A stretch of 64,000 nucleotides of DNA. It comes from Nitrincola schmidtii (GTDB taxonomy: Bacteria > Pseudomonadota > Gammaproteobacteria > Pseudomonadales > Balneatricaceae). The DNA is taken from the NCBI RefSeq assembly GCF_008973715.1, contig NZ_WBOL01000003.1:186001-250000 (forward strand). The letters are read 5' to 3'. The translations under genes were made by a program, and so were the position numbers. Position 1 is the first letter of the stretch. Each line of letters starts with the position of its first letter. Of this stretch, positions 16,976 through 24,640 are shown in pieces. Under the pieces are notes generated by a model. The model was not told the DNA's origin. It ran no database searches and worked only from the letters and a program-made list of their open reading frames with translations.

Positions 16976-17785
16976 TTGACGCTCGTGACTCATTCTTACG
17001 ACTTAAATACTCAAAACGCATCACAAACACCTGAAATTTTGTATCAAGATGATTATCTGGTGGTGCTTCATAAGCCTGCAGGTATGTTAGTTCACCCCAG
17101 CTGGATATCTCCGGCTAACTCCCCCAATTTAATTAAGTGGCTTAAGCAGCAGTTTCCAACAGACACATTTCATACGATCCATCGGCTTGATCGGGCCACC
17201 TCAGGGGTGATTGTATTTGTTCGTAATGACAAACAAGCTGCCCAGATCATGCATCAACAATTTTTAGATCGAAGAGTTTCTAAAACCTATCTATGTGTTG
17301 TTCGGGGATGGTCTGCTGCGGAAGGAACCATAGATTATCCGCTAAGTCAGAAAAAAGATCATTATGCAGATCCGTTTGCCAGTGAGGATAAGCCAGCTCA
17401 AGAAGCGGTGACGCATTACCGTACCCTAGCGCATGTAGAACTCCCCATACCTGTAGGGCGTTATCCAGTCGCGAGATATTCCTTGGTAGAGGTGAAGCCT
17501 GAAACCGGTCGAAAACACCAAATTCGTCGCCATATGAAGCATATTTTGCATCCACTCGTTGGCGATACTAAGCACGGAGAGGGCCGACATAATCGTCTTT
17601 TTAGAGAGCATTTTGATTTGCGTCGATTGTTGTTGATGGCAACTGAATTGCGCTTTGATCATCCTGTTGAGTTAAAGCAGGTTAGAGTCCAAGCTGAACC
17701 AGATGAGACAGTAAAAAAGCTCTTTGCTCAATTAGGGTGGCATGATCTTAATAAGCTGAGTGAAAACCCAAATTTACGGACCTGA
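16976..17785 (+). CDS. truC: tRNA pseudouridine(65) synthase TruC
   Basis: RluA-family pseudouridine synthase with the catalytic Asp in TIHRLDRATSGVIVF and the KTYLCVVRG, ETGRKHQIRRHMKHI and HPLVGDTKHGEGRHNRLFRE segments. The N-terminus EILYQDDYLVVLHKPAGMLVHPS without an S4 domain, and the C-terminal KHGEGRHNR, fit TruC. The start is uncertain: TTG 16976 or GTG 16985, both with poor ribosome sites. It would modify U65 in certain tRNAs. Confidence 0.85.
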   Translation: MTLVTHSYDLNTQNASQTPEILYQDDYLVVLHKPAGMLVHPSWISPANSPNLIKWLKQQFPTDTFHTIHRLDRATSGVIVFVRNDKQAAQIMHQQFLDRRVSKTYLCVVRGWSAAEGTIDYPLSQKKDHYADPFASEDKPAQEAVTHYRTLAHVELPIPVGRYPVARYSLVEVKPETGRKHQIRRHMKHILHPLVGDTKHGEGRHNRLFREHFDLRRLLLMATELRFDHPVELKQVRVQAEPDETVKKLFAQLGWHDLNKLSENPNLRT

Positions 17786-17855
17786 ATTGATTGCGAAATC
17801 TAGCGTGCGTGGTAGCATGATCATACAACTATTAAATAATCAAAACGCATACGAC

Positions 17856-18641
17856 ATGAATGATCAAACAGAAATCGCAAAAACGCTAACGCATAGATTG
17901 ACCGCAGATAAACCCTTAAGAGTTGCATTAATTGGCGCAATGGATCAAGAAATTGAGTTGATTAAGAGTGCAATGAGCGATGTACAGTTGTTCAATCAGG
18001 CCGGCTATGAGTTTTTCCAAGGCCAGCTTCAAGGCGCTGATGTGGTTTTACTAAAATCCGGCATAGGAAAAGTCAATGCCGCCATTGGAACCACTATTTT
18101 ATTACATGAGTTCACTCCTGACTGTGTCATCAACACGGGTTCAGCCGGTGGGTTTGATCCGTCATTGTCGGTAGGTGATGTAGTCATTTCAGACCGTGTC
18201 TTACATCACGATGCCGACTTAACTATCTTTGGCTACCAGCCTGGACAACTGCCAGGTATGCCGCCAGCTTTTACTCCCGATGCTGATTTATCCGCCATTG
18301 CTGAAAAATGTATCAGTGAATTCGATGGGGTGAATACGGTTCACGGTTTGATTGCAACAGGTGATAGCTTTATGAATGCACCTGAGCGTGTCGCTGCTAC
18401 ACGAGAAACTTTCCCTGATATCAAGGCAGTAGAGATGGAAGCTGCAGCGATAGCTCAAGTATGTCATCGTTTTGATATCCCGTTTATCGTCATCAGAGCG
18501 CTCTCGGATATAGCGGGTAAAGAGTCCAACGTCTCCTTTAAAGAGTTTCTAGAAACAGCTGCCACTAACTCTGCCAATATGGTCTGTGCCATCGTTCGTG
18601 AAATAGTGGTTCATCAAAAGAGTATCCAGCAGGAAGCATAA
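17856..18641 (+). CDS. mtnN: 5'-methylthioadenosine/S-adenosylhomocysteine nucleosidase
   Basis: Hydrolyses MTA, SAH and 5'-deoxyadenosine, recycling by-products of SAM use. The core has LIGAMDQEIEL at the N-terminus, SGIGKVNAAIGTT, NTGSAGGFD, the substrate-binding VEMEAAAIAQVC and the catalytic Asp in RALSDIAG. Core length is normal, but there is an N-terminal extension of about 30 residues before the first beta strand. The start is uncertain (ATG 17856, or ATG 17817); no clear ribosome site precedes either. Confidence 0.88.
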   Translation: MNDQTEIAKTLTHRLTADKPLRVALIGAMDQEIELIKSAMSDVQLFNQAGYEFFQGQLQGADVVLLKSGIGKVNAAIGTTILLHEFTPDCVINTGSAGGFDPSLSVGDVVISDRVLHHDADLTIFGYQPGQLPGMPPAFTPDADLSAIAEKCISEFDGVNTVHGLIATGDSFMNAPERVAATRETFPDIKAVEMEAAAIAQVCHRFDIPFIVIRALSDIAGKESNVSFKEFLETAATNSANMVCAIVREIVVHQKSIQQEA

Positions 18642-18643
18642 TC

Positions 18644-19510
18644 ATGGCTAAAACAGCGTTTATAGGTTTGGGAACCATGGGATTTCCGATGGCAGGTCAT
18701 TTGGCTGCACAGGGGCATGAGGTCTGTGTCTACAACCGCTCTACTGCTAAAGCCGAAACCTGGGTGTCACAACACGCGGGTAAATTTGCGTTAACACCTG
18801 CTGAAGCTGCTAAAGACGCTGACTTCGTGTTTATTTGTGTTGGTAATGATGACGACCTACGCTCTGTCACGACTGCAGAAACAGGTGTCTTGAACAGTAT
18901 GAAATCAGGTAGCGTACTTATAGATCACACTACCGCTTCGGCTGAGGTTGCACGTGAGCTTTATCACGCAGCAGTCGAAAAAGGCATCGGATTTCTAGAT
19001 GCTCCCGTATCAGGTGGACAGGCGGGCGCTGAGCAAGGTGTCTTGAGCGTTATGATAGGTGGTGATGATGCTGTCTATGCTAAAGCAGAGCCGATCATTG
19101 CAAGCTTTGCGCGTTCACAAAAGCTGATGGGAGGTTCAGGTTCAGGACAGTTGGCTAAGATGGTCAATCAAATCTGTATCGCTGGCTTGGTTCAAGGATT
19201 AGCGGAGGCCGTTCATTTCATTAAAAAATCAGGTTTGGATGGTGAAAAAGTATTTGACGTTATTCAACACGGTGCAGCTGGCTCTTGGCAGATGGCTAAT
19301 CGTCACAAGACTATGTTGAATGATGAATTTGATTTCGGTTTTGCTGTGGACTGGATGCGCAAAGATCTGAGTATTGCTTTAAATGAGGCGCGCAAGAATG
19401 GGGCTCAACTACCCGTAACGGCTCTAGTAGACCAGTTTTATGCCGAAGTTCAGCAAAAAGGCGGCGGTAGATGGGACACTTCAAGTCTAGTCAAAAGGTT
19501 TAACTCCTAA
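18644..19510 (+). CDS. NAD(P)-dependent beta-hydroxyacid dehydrogenase (3-hydroxyisobutyrate dehydrogenase family)
   Basis: 288-residue protein with an N-terminal Rossmann motif GLGTMGFPMAGHL, the substrate motif DAPVSGGQAGAEQG, and the catalytic lysine in GQLAKMVNQICIA. The family includes 3-hydroxyisobutyrate dehydrogenase, tartronate semialdehyde reductase and succinic semialdehyde reductases; sequence alone does not choose among them. It starts immediately after mtnN. Confidence 0.88.
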   Translation: MAKTAFIGLGTMGFPMAGHLAAQGHEVCVYNRSTAKAETWVSQHAGKFALTPAEAAKDADFVFICVGNDDDLRSVTTAETGVLNSMKSGSVLIDHTTASAEVARELYHAAVEKGIGFLDAPVSGGQAGAEQGVLSVMIGGDDAVYAKAEPIIASFARSQKLMGGSGSGQLAKMVNQICIAGLVQGLAEAVHFIKKSGLDGEKVFDVIQHGAAGSWQMANRHKTMLNDEFDFGFAVDWMRKDLSIALNEARKNGAQLPVTALVDQFYAEVQQKGGGRWDTSSLVKRFNS

Positions 19511-19553
19511 AAGATTTAGACTTAAAAGGATGTGAGGTCCGCTCGTAATCCTC

Positions 19554-19559
19554 TATAAT
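19554..19559 (+). promoter_or_regulatory. TATAAT -10 element before the small membrane protein gene
   Basis: A perfect TATAAT lies 69 bases upstream of the small ORF at 19628. The region 17 bp upstream (TGTGAG) is a poor -35, so an activator or extended contacts may be needed. A weak AGGG/CCCT dyad lies between the -10 and the start codon. Confidence 0.45.
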
Positions 19560-19627
19560 TTACATAAATAAGGGCGCTAAGACCCTAAGTTTTTAATTTA
19601 ACTTAATATTTATAAAAGGTACGTTCT

Positions 19628-19765
19628 ATGTCTATTGATAAGTATAGTATGATCTCTCTTGCGCCAAGTATCGCTGTGATTGCTGGCGTAGTTGCAATTA
19701 CTGTATTCGGAATCATTTTCCTGAAGAAGCAGATCGCAAAGGATGCGGCTAAAACAGGTAAGTAA
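19628..19765 (+). CDS. Small single-pass membrane protein, 45 residues, unknown
   Basis: ATG at 19628 with AAAAGG about ten bases upstream opens a 45-codon frame ending in TAA at 19763. The product begins MSIDKYSMISLAPS, has one hydrophobic stretch of about 20 residues (IAVIAGVVAITVFGIIFL) and a basic, helical tail ending KKQIAKDAAKTGK. Codon use looks like its neighbours and a TATAAT lies upstream. No family is recognised. The layout, a short outside N-terminus, one helix and a positive tail, suggests an inner-membrane small protein with the tail in the cytosol. Confidence 0.65.
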   Translation: MSIDKYSMISLAPSIAVIAGVVAITVFGIIFLKKQIAKDAAKTGK

Positions 19766-19806
19766 GGGTACATCAAGTTTCAAAATCATTTTTTCAAGGT
19801 AACGAT

Positions 19807-20118
19807 ATGTTTCGCTCAGCTAATCTCAGCCAACCCGAAAAGGTACAGCGTGAAAGCCAGCGTCATCCATTGCTGTCTGATAATGACATAAACACTATTC
19901 TTGTGAATGGTGCGCAAATGTCATTAAGTAAGTTGAAGCGAGCACGTTCGTTTAATGCACGTATCTACTATTATGCAGAGATAGGTGTATACCTTGAAGT
20001 GTCACTGTCACGGGGAGCCGGTATCACTGATGCAACCCGTGAACAGCTCGAGCAGATTCACAAAGACGCGACCCATATTCACATGAATGCGAATAAGCAG
20101 TTAGCTTTGAAATCTTAA
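19807..20118 (+). CDS. Hypothetical protein of 103 residues upstream of uvrC
   Basis: AAGGTAACG precedes the ATG at 19807. The product is soluble, with a basic middle (LSKLKRARSFNARIYYYAEIG) and a predicted C-terminal helix (DATREQLEQIHKDATHIHMNANKQ). No known motif is visible. It lies 41 bases after the small membrane protein gene and 4 bases before uvrC, so it is probably co-transcribed with both. Confidence 0.7.
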   Translation: MFRSANLSQPEKVQRESQRHPLLSDNDINTILVNGAQMSLSKLKRARSFNARIYYYAEIGVYLEVSLSRGAGITDATREQLEQIHKDATHIHMNANKQLALKS

Positions 20119-20122
20119 CTGC

Positions 20123-21973
20123 ATGTCGGAGTTGCAAAACCCTTCTGAATCCTCAGCGTTTGATCATAAAGCCTTTCTGGCTAACTTAAGCTCTCGCCCT
20201 GGTGTGTATCAAATGTATGATACCCAAGGCAAGATACTTTACGTTGGCAAAGCTCGTAACTTAAAAAACCGAGTGTCGAGTTATTTCAGGGGAACAGGTC
20301 AAGGCACTAAAACTAGAGCCTTAGTGTCTCACATTCACCGTATTGAAGTGACAGTTACAAACAGTGAAACTGAAGCACTGTTGTTAGAGCAAAATCTTAT
20401 TAAGGCACAAAAACCGCCTTATAATATCTTGCTTAGAGATGATAAGTCCTATCCCTACATCTTTATTTCATCGAATGAATCCTTTCCTGCAGTGAGATTT
20501 CACAGAGGCGCTAAACGAGCTAAAGGTCAGTATTTTGGACCTTTCCCAAGCGGTGGAGCGGTTAAAGAAAGCTTAAATTTACTGCAGAAACTATTTCGCA
20601 TTCGTCAGTGTGAAGATAGTTTTTTTAGAAACCGTTCTCGTCCCTGTTTGCAGTATCAAATCAAGCGCTGTACTGCCCCCTGTGTCGGTCTGATCAACGA
20701 ATCCGAATACGCTAATGACTTACGCCATGCCAGTATGTTTTTGGAGGGTAAGAATAACGCCGTTATCAGTGAGATAGGGCAGCGAATGGAGCAAGCGGCT
20801 GCTGCATTAGATTTTGAGTTAGCAGCTGAGTTACGTGATCAAGTATCTGCCTTGCGCCAAGTCCAAGAGCAGCAGTATGTATCTGGAAGTGGCGGTGAAG
20901 CAGATGTATTTGGTTGTGCTATGGACAAGGGGTTGGTGTCCATCCACGCTCTATTCGTCCGAGGTGGTCGAGTCATAGGTAGTCGCGTCTATCATCCTAA
21001 GCTATCTTTGGAAGGTTCTGAAAGTGACGTGCTTTCAGCCTTTATTGCTCAATTTTATTTAAGCAGTGTCAGAGAAGTACCGAGCACAATCATTCTTCCA
21101 AATGCCTTGGAGGATGGTGCCATTATTGAACAGGCGTTGTCTGAAAAAACTCAACGACGAATTCAGCTGCTACATAACGTTAGAGGTGATCGAGCTGGAT
21201 GGCAGCGTCTTGCACAAACCAATGCTCAGAACCAACTCCTGAGTCAGTTAGCGAGTAAGCAAAATATGGCTCAACGCTTCTTATCGTTACAAGAAGTGTT
21301 AGATATGGATAGCCCTATTACAAGAATGGAATGTTTCGATATCAGTCACAGTTCAGGCGAAGCGACAGTTGCGTCATGCGTGGTATTTGACGCCAATGGT
21401 CCTCTGAAAACAGACTATCGTCGTTTTAATATTGACGGCATCACGGCGGGTGACGATTATGCAGCGATGCAGCAAGCACTTGAGCGCCGCTATACCAAGC
21501 TAAAAAAAGGTGAGGGTAAATTGCCTGATCTTTTGGTGATTGATGGCGGTAAAGGACAGGTCTCGCAGGCGATGAAAGTGCTTGAGTCACTTCAGATTAC
21601 CGAAGTTCAAGTGATCGGTATAGCCAAAGGAACAACGCGTAAAGCGGGCTTTGAATATCTGGTAAATGGGTTAACGGGTCATGAAAGTGTTATGCCTTCT
21701 GATTCAGGTGCGTTACATCTGTTGCAATATATCCGAGATGAAGCTCACCGCTATGCGATAGCAGGTCATCGTGCAGCCCGAGGAAAAGCAAGAAAGCGTT
21801 CAACCTTAGAAGATATAGCCGGTATTGGCCCTAAAAGGCGTCGCGAACTACTAAAATATTTCGGCAGTATCAAAGAGATAGAAAACGCAAGTGTTGAAGA
21901 AATTGCAAAAGTCTCTACCATAAGTGATAAGCTGGCACTGGAAATTTGGTCGTGCCTGCATCCCGACAGCTAA
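20123..21973 (+). CDS. uvrC: Excinuclease ABC subunit C
   Basis: Makes both incisions in nucleotide excision repair. The 616-residue protein has the N-terminal GIY-YIG nuclease domain (SRPGVYQMYDTQGKILYVGKARNLKNRV), a Cys-rich patch (CLQYQIKRCTAPCVGL), a UvrB-binding UVR motif around residues 205-240, the RNase H-like second nuclease (ECFDISHSSGEA and LLVIDGGKGQV) and a C-terminal double helix-hairpin-helix (LEDIAGIGPKRRRELLKYFG). All normal. In many relatives gacA/uvrY precedes uvrC; here a 103-residue unknown does. Confidence 0.97.
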   Translation: MSELQNPSESSAFDHKAFLANLSSRPGVYQMYDTQGKILYVGKARNLKNRVSSYFRGTGQGTKTRALVSHIHRIEVTVTNSETEALLLEQNLIKAQKPPYNILLRDDKSYPYIFISSNESFPAVRFHRGAKRAKGQYFGPFPSGGAVKESLNLLQKLFRIRQCEDSFFRNRSRPCLQYQIKRCTAPCVGLINESEYANDLRHASMFLEGKNNAVISEIGQRMEQAAAALDFELAAELRDQVSALRQVQEQQYVSGSGGEADVFGCAMDKGLVSIHALFVRGGRVIGSRVYHPKLSLEGSESDVLSAFIAQFYLSSVREVPSTIILPNALEDGAIIEQALSEKTQRRIQLLHNVRGDRAGWQRLAQTNAQNQLLSQLASKQNMAQRFLSLQEVLDMDSPITRMECFDISHSSGEATVASCVVFDANGPLKTDYRRFNIDGITAGDDYAAMQQALERRYTKLKKGEGKLPDLLVIDGGKGQVSQAMKVLESLQITEVQVIGIAKGTTRKAGFEYLVNGLTGHESVMPSDSGALHLLQYIRDEAHRYAIAGHRAARGKARKRSTLEDIAGIGPKRRRELLKYFGSIKEIENASVEEIAKVSTISDKLALEIWSCLHPDS

Positions 21974-21986
21974 ATAGGACTGCGAA

Positions 21987-22547
21987 ATGCTGTTATCTAT
22001 GAAAATACCTAATTTATTGACATTGCTTCGGATTTTTTTAATCCCAGTGTTTGTTGCTATCTATTACATGCCAGGTGCTTGGTCGCCCTGGGTTGCTGCT
22101 GCAATCTTTGGATTGGCTGCTCTGACGGATTGGCTTGATGGATACTTAGCTAGACGTTTAGATCAACAATCACCTTTTGGTGCCTTCTTGGATCCTGTTG
22201 CCGATAAGCTCATGGTCGCTGCTGCCTTAGTGATACTCGTTGAGACCTATGCGACCCCGATGATTACCATTCCCGCGGTTATTATTATCGGACGTGAGAT
22301 CGTGATTTCTGCGCTTCGTGAATGGATGGCTGAAATAGGGGAAAGAACTCGCGTTTCAGTTTCCATGATCGGCAAAGTGAAAACCACTCTGCAAATGGTC
22401 TCTATTTTAGTGCTGATCGCTGTAGCACCTTTCTCTATGCTATCTTGGGTGGGGATTTTAACGCTGTATGGCGCGGCGTTGCTAACTTTGTGGTCGATGT
22501 ATATCTATTTAAGAGCCGCTTGGCCCTTGTTAATCGATGATATATAA
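21987..22547 (+). CDS. pgsA: CDP-diacylglycerol-glycerol-3-phosphate 3-phosphatidyltransferase
   Basis: Inner-membrane enzyme for the committed step of phosphatidylglycerol and cardiolipin synthesis. It has about four membrane helices and the full CDP-alcohol phosphotransferase motif, D-xx-DG-xx-AR-x8-G-xxx-D-xxx-D, in LTDWLDGYLARRLDQ and GAFLDPVADK. Adjacent to uvrC and followed by tRNA-Gly, -Cys and -Leu exactly as in E. coli. ATG 21987 or 21999 may be used. Confidence 0.95.
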   Translation: MLLSMKIPNLLTLLRIFLIPVFVAIYYMPGAWSPWVAAAIFGLAALTDWLDGYLARRLDQQSPFGAFLDPVADKLMVAAALVILVETYATPMITIPAVIIIGREIVISALREWMAEIGERTRVSVSMIGKVKTTLQMVSILVLIAVAPFSMLSWVGILTLYGAALLTLWSMYIYLRAAWPLLIDDI

Positions 22548-22609
22548 GCATTTATGCTGTACAAAAATTGAACATAATTGTTGAAAAAACAAAAACTTGA
22601 AAATAACTA

Positions 22610-22637
22610 TTGACGCCCAAGTCAATTTCCGTAAAAT
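22610..22637 (+). promoter_or_regulatory. Promoter of the tRNA-Gly/Cys/Leu operon
   Basis: TTGACG at 22610, 16-bp spacer, TAAAAT at 22632-22637, followed by a GC-rich discriminator (ACGCACCC), the pattern of stringently controlled stable-RNA promoters. The tRNA-Gly begins 38 bases further on. Confidence 0.8.
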
Positions 22638-22674
22638 ACGCACCCACTGACAGACATTGTCTATCCAGTGAAAT

Positions 22675-22750
<76 letters not shown>

Positions 22751-22789
22751 AGATTGAATCAGTGATTTGATCTTAAAAAAGAGATTTTG

Positions 22790-22863
22790 GGCTGGATGGC
22801 AGAGTGGTCATGCAGCGGACTGCAACTCCGTGTACGCCGGTTCGATTCCGACTCCAGCCTCCA
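22790..22863 (+). tRNA. cysT: tRNA-Cys (anticodon GCA)
   Basis: 74-nt cloverleaf with acceptor stem GGCTGGA/TCCAGCC, anticodon loop CTGCAAC within the stem CGGA/TCCG, T-arm GGTTCGATTCC, discriminator U (as needed by CysRS) and encoded CCA. Confidence 0.98.
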
Positions 22864-22889
22864 CATCTCTTACATTGTTAGACCTCACC

Positions 22890-22976
22890 GCCCCGATGGT
22901 GAAATTGGTAGACACAAGGGACTTAAAATCCCTCGGCTGAAAGGCTGTACCGGTTCGAGTCCGGTTCGGGGCACCA
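22890..22976 (+). tRNA. leuZ: tRNA-Leu (anticodon TAA)
   Basis: 87-nt class II tRNA with acceptor stem GCCCCGA/TCGGGGC, anticodon loop CTTAAAA in stem AGGGA/TCCCT, a long variable arm (CGGCTGAAAGGCTG) and encoded CCA. Reads UUA and UUG leucine codons. Confidence 0.98.
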
Positions 22977-23012
22977 TTTGTGCTTTAAAATCAATATCCT
23001 AAATAAATATTC

Positions 23013-23048
23013 GAATGAATAGTATCATTCTGAAGTTTATCTTTTTTT
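23013..23048 (+). terminator. Weak terminator-like hairpin after the tRNA operon
   Basis: GAATGA (23013-23018) pairs with TCATTC (23025-23030) around a six-base loop; a run of seven T follows at 23042-23048, rather far away. The remaining 180 bases up to the next gene are AT-rich and show no other clear element. Confidence 0.4.
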
Positions 23049-23230
23049 ACCTATAAACCCTTGCACTACCCCTATTTATCTCTAGACTTCTTGCCAAAGC
23101 ATTTCATAGCTTTCTTGTCCGAAAAACCACAATAGTGTATAAACGAACTAGTGTCATTAAAACTCAATGATCTAGATTTAAAATAATTAAAACAATAGTT
23201 TGTGAATTTATATTAAACATGGATATGTAA

Positions 23231-24640
23231 ATGGGTGCAAAAGGCTACCGGCTTGGTTTAAATGCAAAAACCTTGGGTGTCACCTTTCTTATCGCGTTAT
23301 TGGTGGTAGGGGCTACTGCATTCACAGCAAGAGCCTTTGAGCGTCTGCATCAAATGGTAGAACAGCTCAGCAAAGTTGAAATGGAAAGCCTCATGAATTC
23401 TGTTCGTATCGTTCAGCAAGCAGAGTCACTGATTGGTTTGGGTTTGATGCTCTCTACAGCCGAAACTCAAAACGATCGTCGCAGAGCCCTCGTCGAACTG
23501 AATGACCGCACTACTTGGGTGCGTCAAATGACCTCAGATCTTCCTAGTAATCATATTGACGCTGAAATGTTGAATCGTGTTCGTGAAGTTCAGCATGAAT
23601 TGGATCTTAATATTCGTATCCTGAACCATCTCGTTAGTGAGCGTATTAACGAACGCTTGGGAGCAAGAGAGCTAGAGCACTTAAGTGATGTGTCACTGAA
23701 AAATCGAGAACTTGCTGGAGAAATGTCCGTACTGATGGGTTACGTGGCCGCTCGCGTGCGTTTACAGATCATCTCCCAAAGCCAAGAGATTCAGCAGCAG
23801 ATTCGAGAGCATCAACAAAACCTAATTGCTCTTGCTGTATTTATTGTTTTATTTGCTCTGATAGCGGGTGTTTATTTCGATATGACCGTTGTTCGACGTA
23901 TTTTGCGTATGCAGCGTGCAGTAGAGCGCTCGCCAGTCAACATCAATGATTTTGAACGGCAAGGTAAAGATGAGATCGCTAAGCTTTCTCAGACGGTGGT
24001 GAGTTTCATTGAGAGAATACAGCAGCAAGAAGAACATATGCTCAATGTCAATCAAGAGCTGTCTTTTCTAGCAGAACACGATTCTTTGACCGGCTTAGCT
24101 AATCGACGACATTTTTATGCGGCAGCAAAACGACTATTGCGTCAAAACCATTTACCTGTGTGTGTAGCCCTATGTGATATCGATCATTTTAAAGAAGTGA
24201 ATGATCAACGAGGACACGCCGTTGGTGACGTTGCACTTCAATCTATAGCTAATACTTTAACTAAAGGGCTTCGTGAAACAGATGTCTTAGCACGCTTTGG
24301 TGGTGAAGAGTTCGCTGCTATTTTTAGTGTGGCAACGCTGGATGACGCTTTCAAAGTGTTTGAAAAAATTCGATTAAAAATAGAGTCTACGCCAATTGAG
24401 ATTCCTGGGCAGCCGGTTATTTGGTTAACCTGTAGCTTTGGAATTACCATCGTGGAAGATATGCCATTACCGGTTGAAACCTCCGACGAGAAAATTCAAC
24501 TATTACTTGATCATGCTTTGCTTGCAGCCGATGAGGCGCTTTATGACGCTAAATCTTTGGGAAGAAATCTTGTCTGTACATCTTTAGAGCCTGTCTCAGC
24601 AGTCAATATTGAAGAGGGTGGTGATGATGAAACTGTTTAA
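23231..24640 (+). CDS. Membrane diguanylate cyclase (GGDEF) with periplasmic domain
   Basis: 469 residues: a membrane helix near residues 14-34, a helical periplasmic domain of ~160 residues (rich in Glu, Arg, Leu), a second membrane helix near 197-219, a HAMP-like linker, and a GGDEF domain from about residue 278 (DSLTGLANRRHF, CDIDHFKEVND, ARFGGEEFAAIF). The intact GGEEF signature predicts synthesis of c-di-GMP from GTP. No EAL domain. Its end overlaps the start of a solute-binding protein gene, so the two are translationally coupled; the periplasmic domain is the likely contact. Confidence 0.92.
   Translation: MGAKGYRLGLNAKTLGVTFLIALLVVGATAFTARAFERLHQMVEQLSKVEMESLMNSVRIVQQAESLIGLGLMLSTAETQNDRRRALVELNDRTTWVRQMTSDLPSNHIDAEMLNRVREVQHELDLNIRILNHLVSERINERLGARELEHLSDVSLKNRELAGEMSVLMGYVAARVRLQIISQSQEIQQQIREHQQNLIALAVFIVLFALIAGVYFDMTVVRRILRMQRAVERSPVNINDFERQGKDEIAKLSQTVVSFIERIQQQEEHMLNVNQELSFLAEHDSLTGLANRRHFYAAAKRLLRQNHLPVCVALCDIDHFKEVNDQRGHAVGDVALQSIANTLTKGLRETDVLARFGGEEFAAIFSVATLDDAFKVFEKIRLKIESTPIEIPGQPVIWLTCSFGITIVEDMPLPVETSDEKIQLLLDHALLAADEALYDAKSLGRNLVCTSLEPVSAVNIEEGGDDETV

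Noticed and set aside
22787-23002. 71-residue frame over the tRNA genes
   Set aside because: It covers tRNA-Cys and tRNA-Leu and is not a protein gene.
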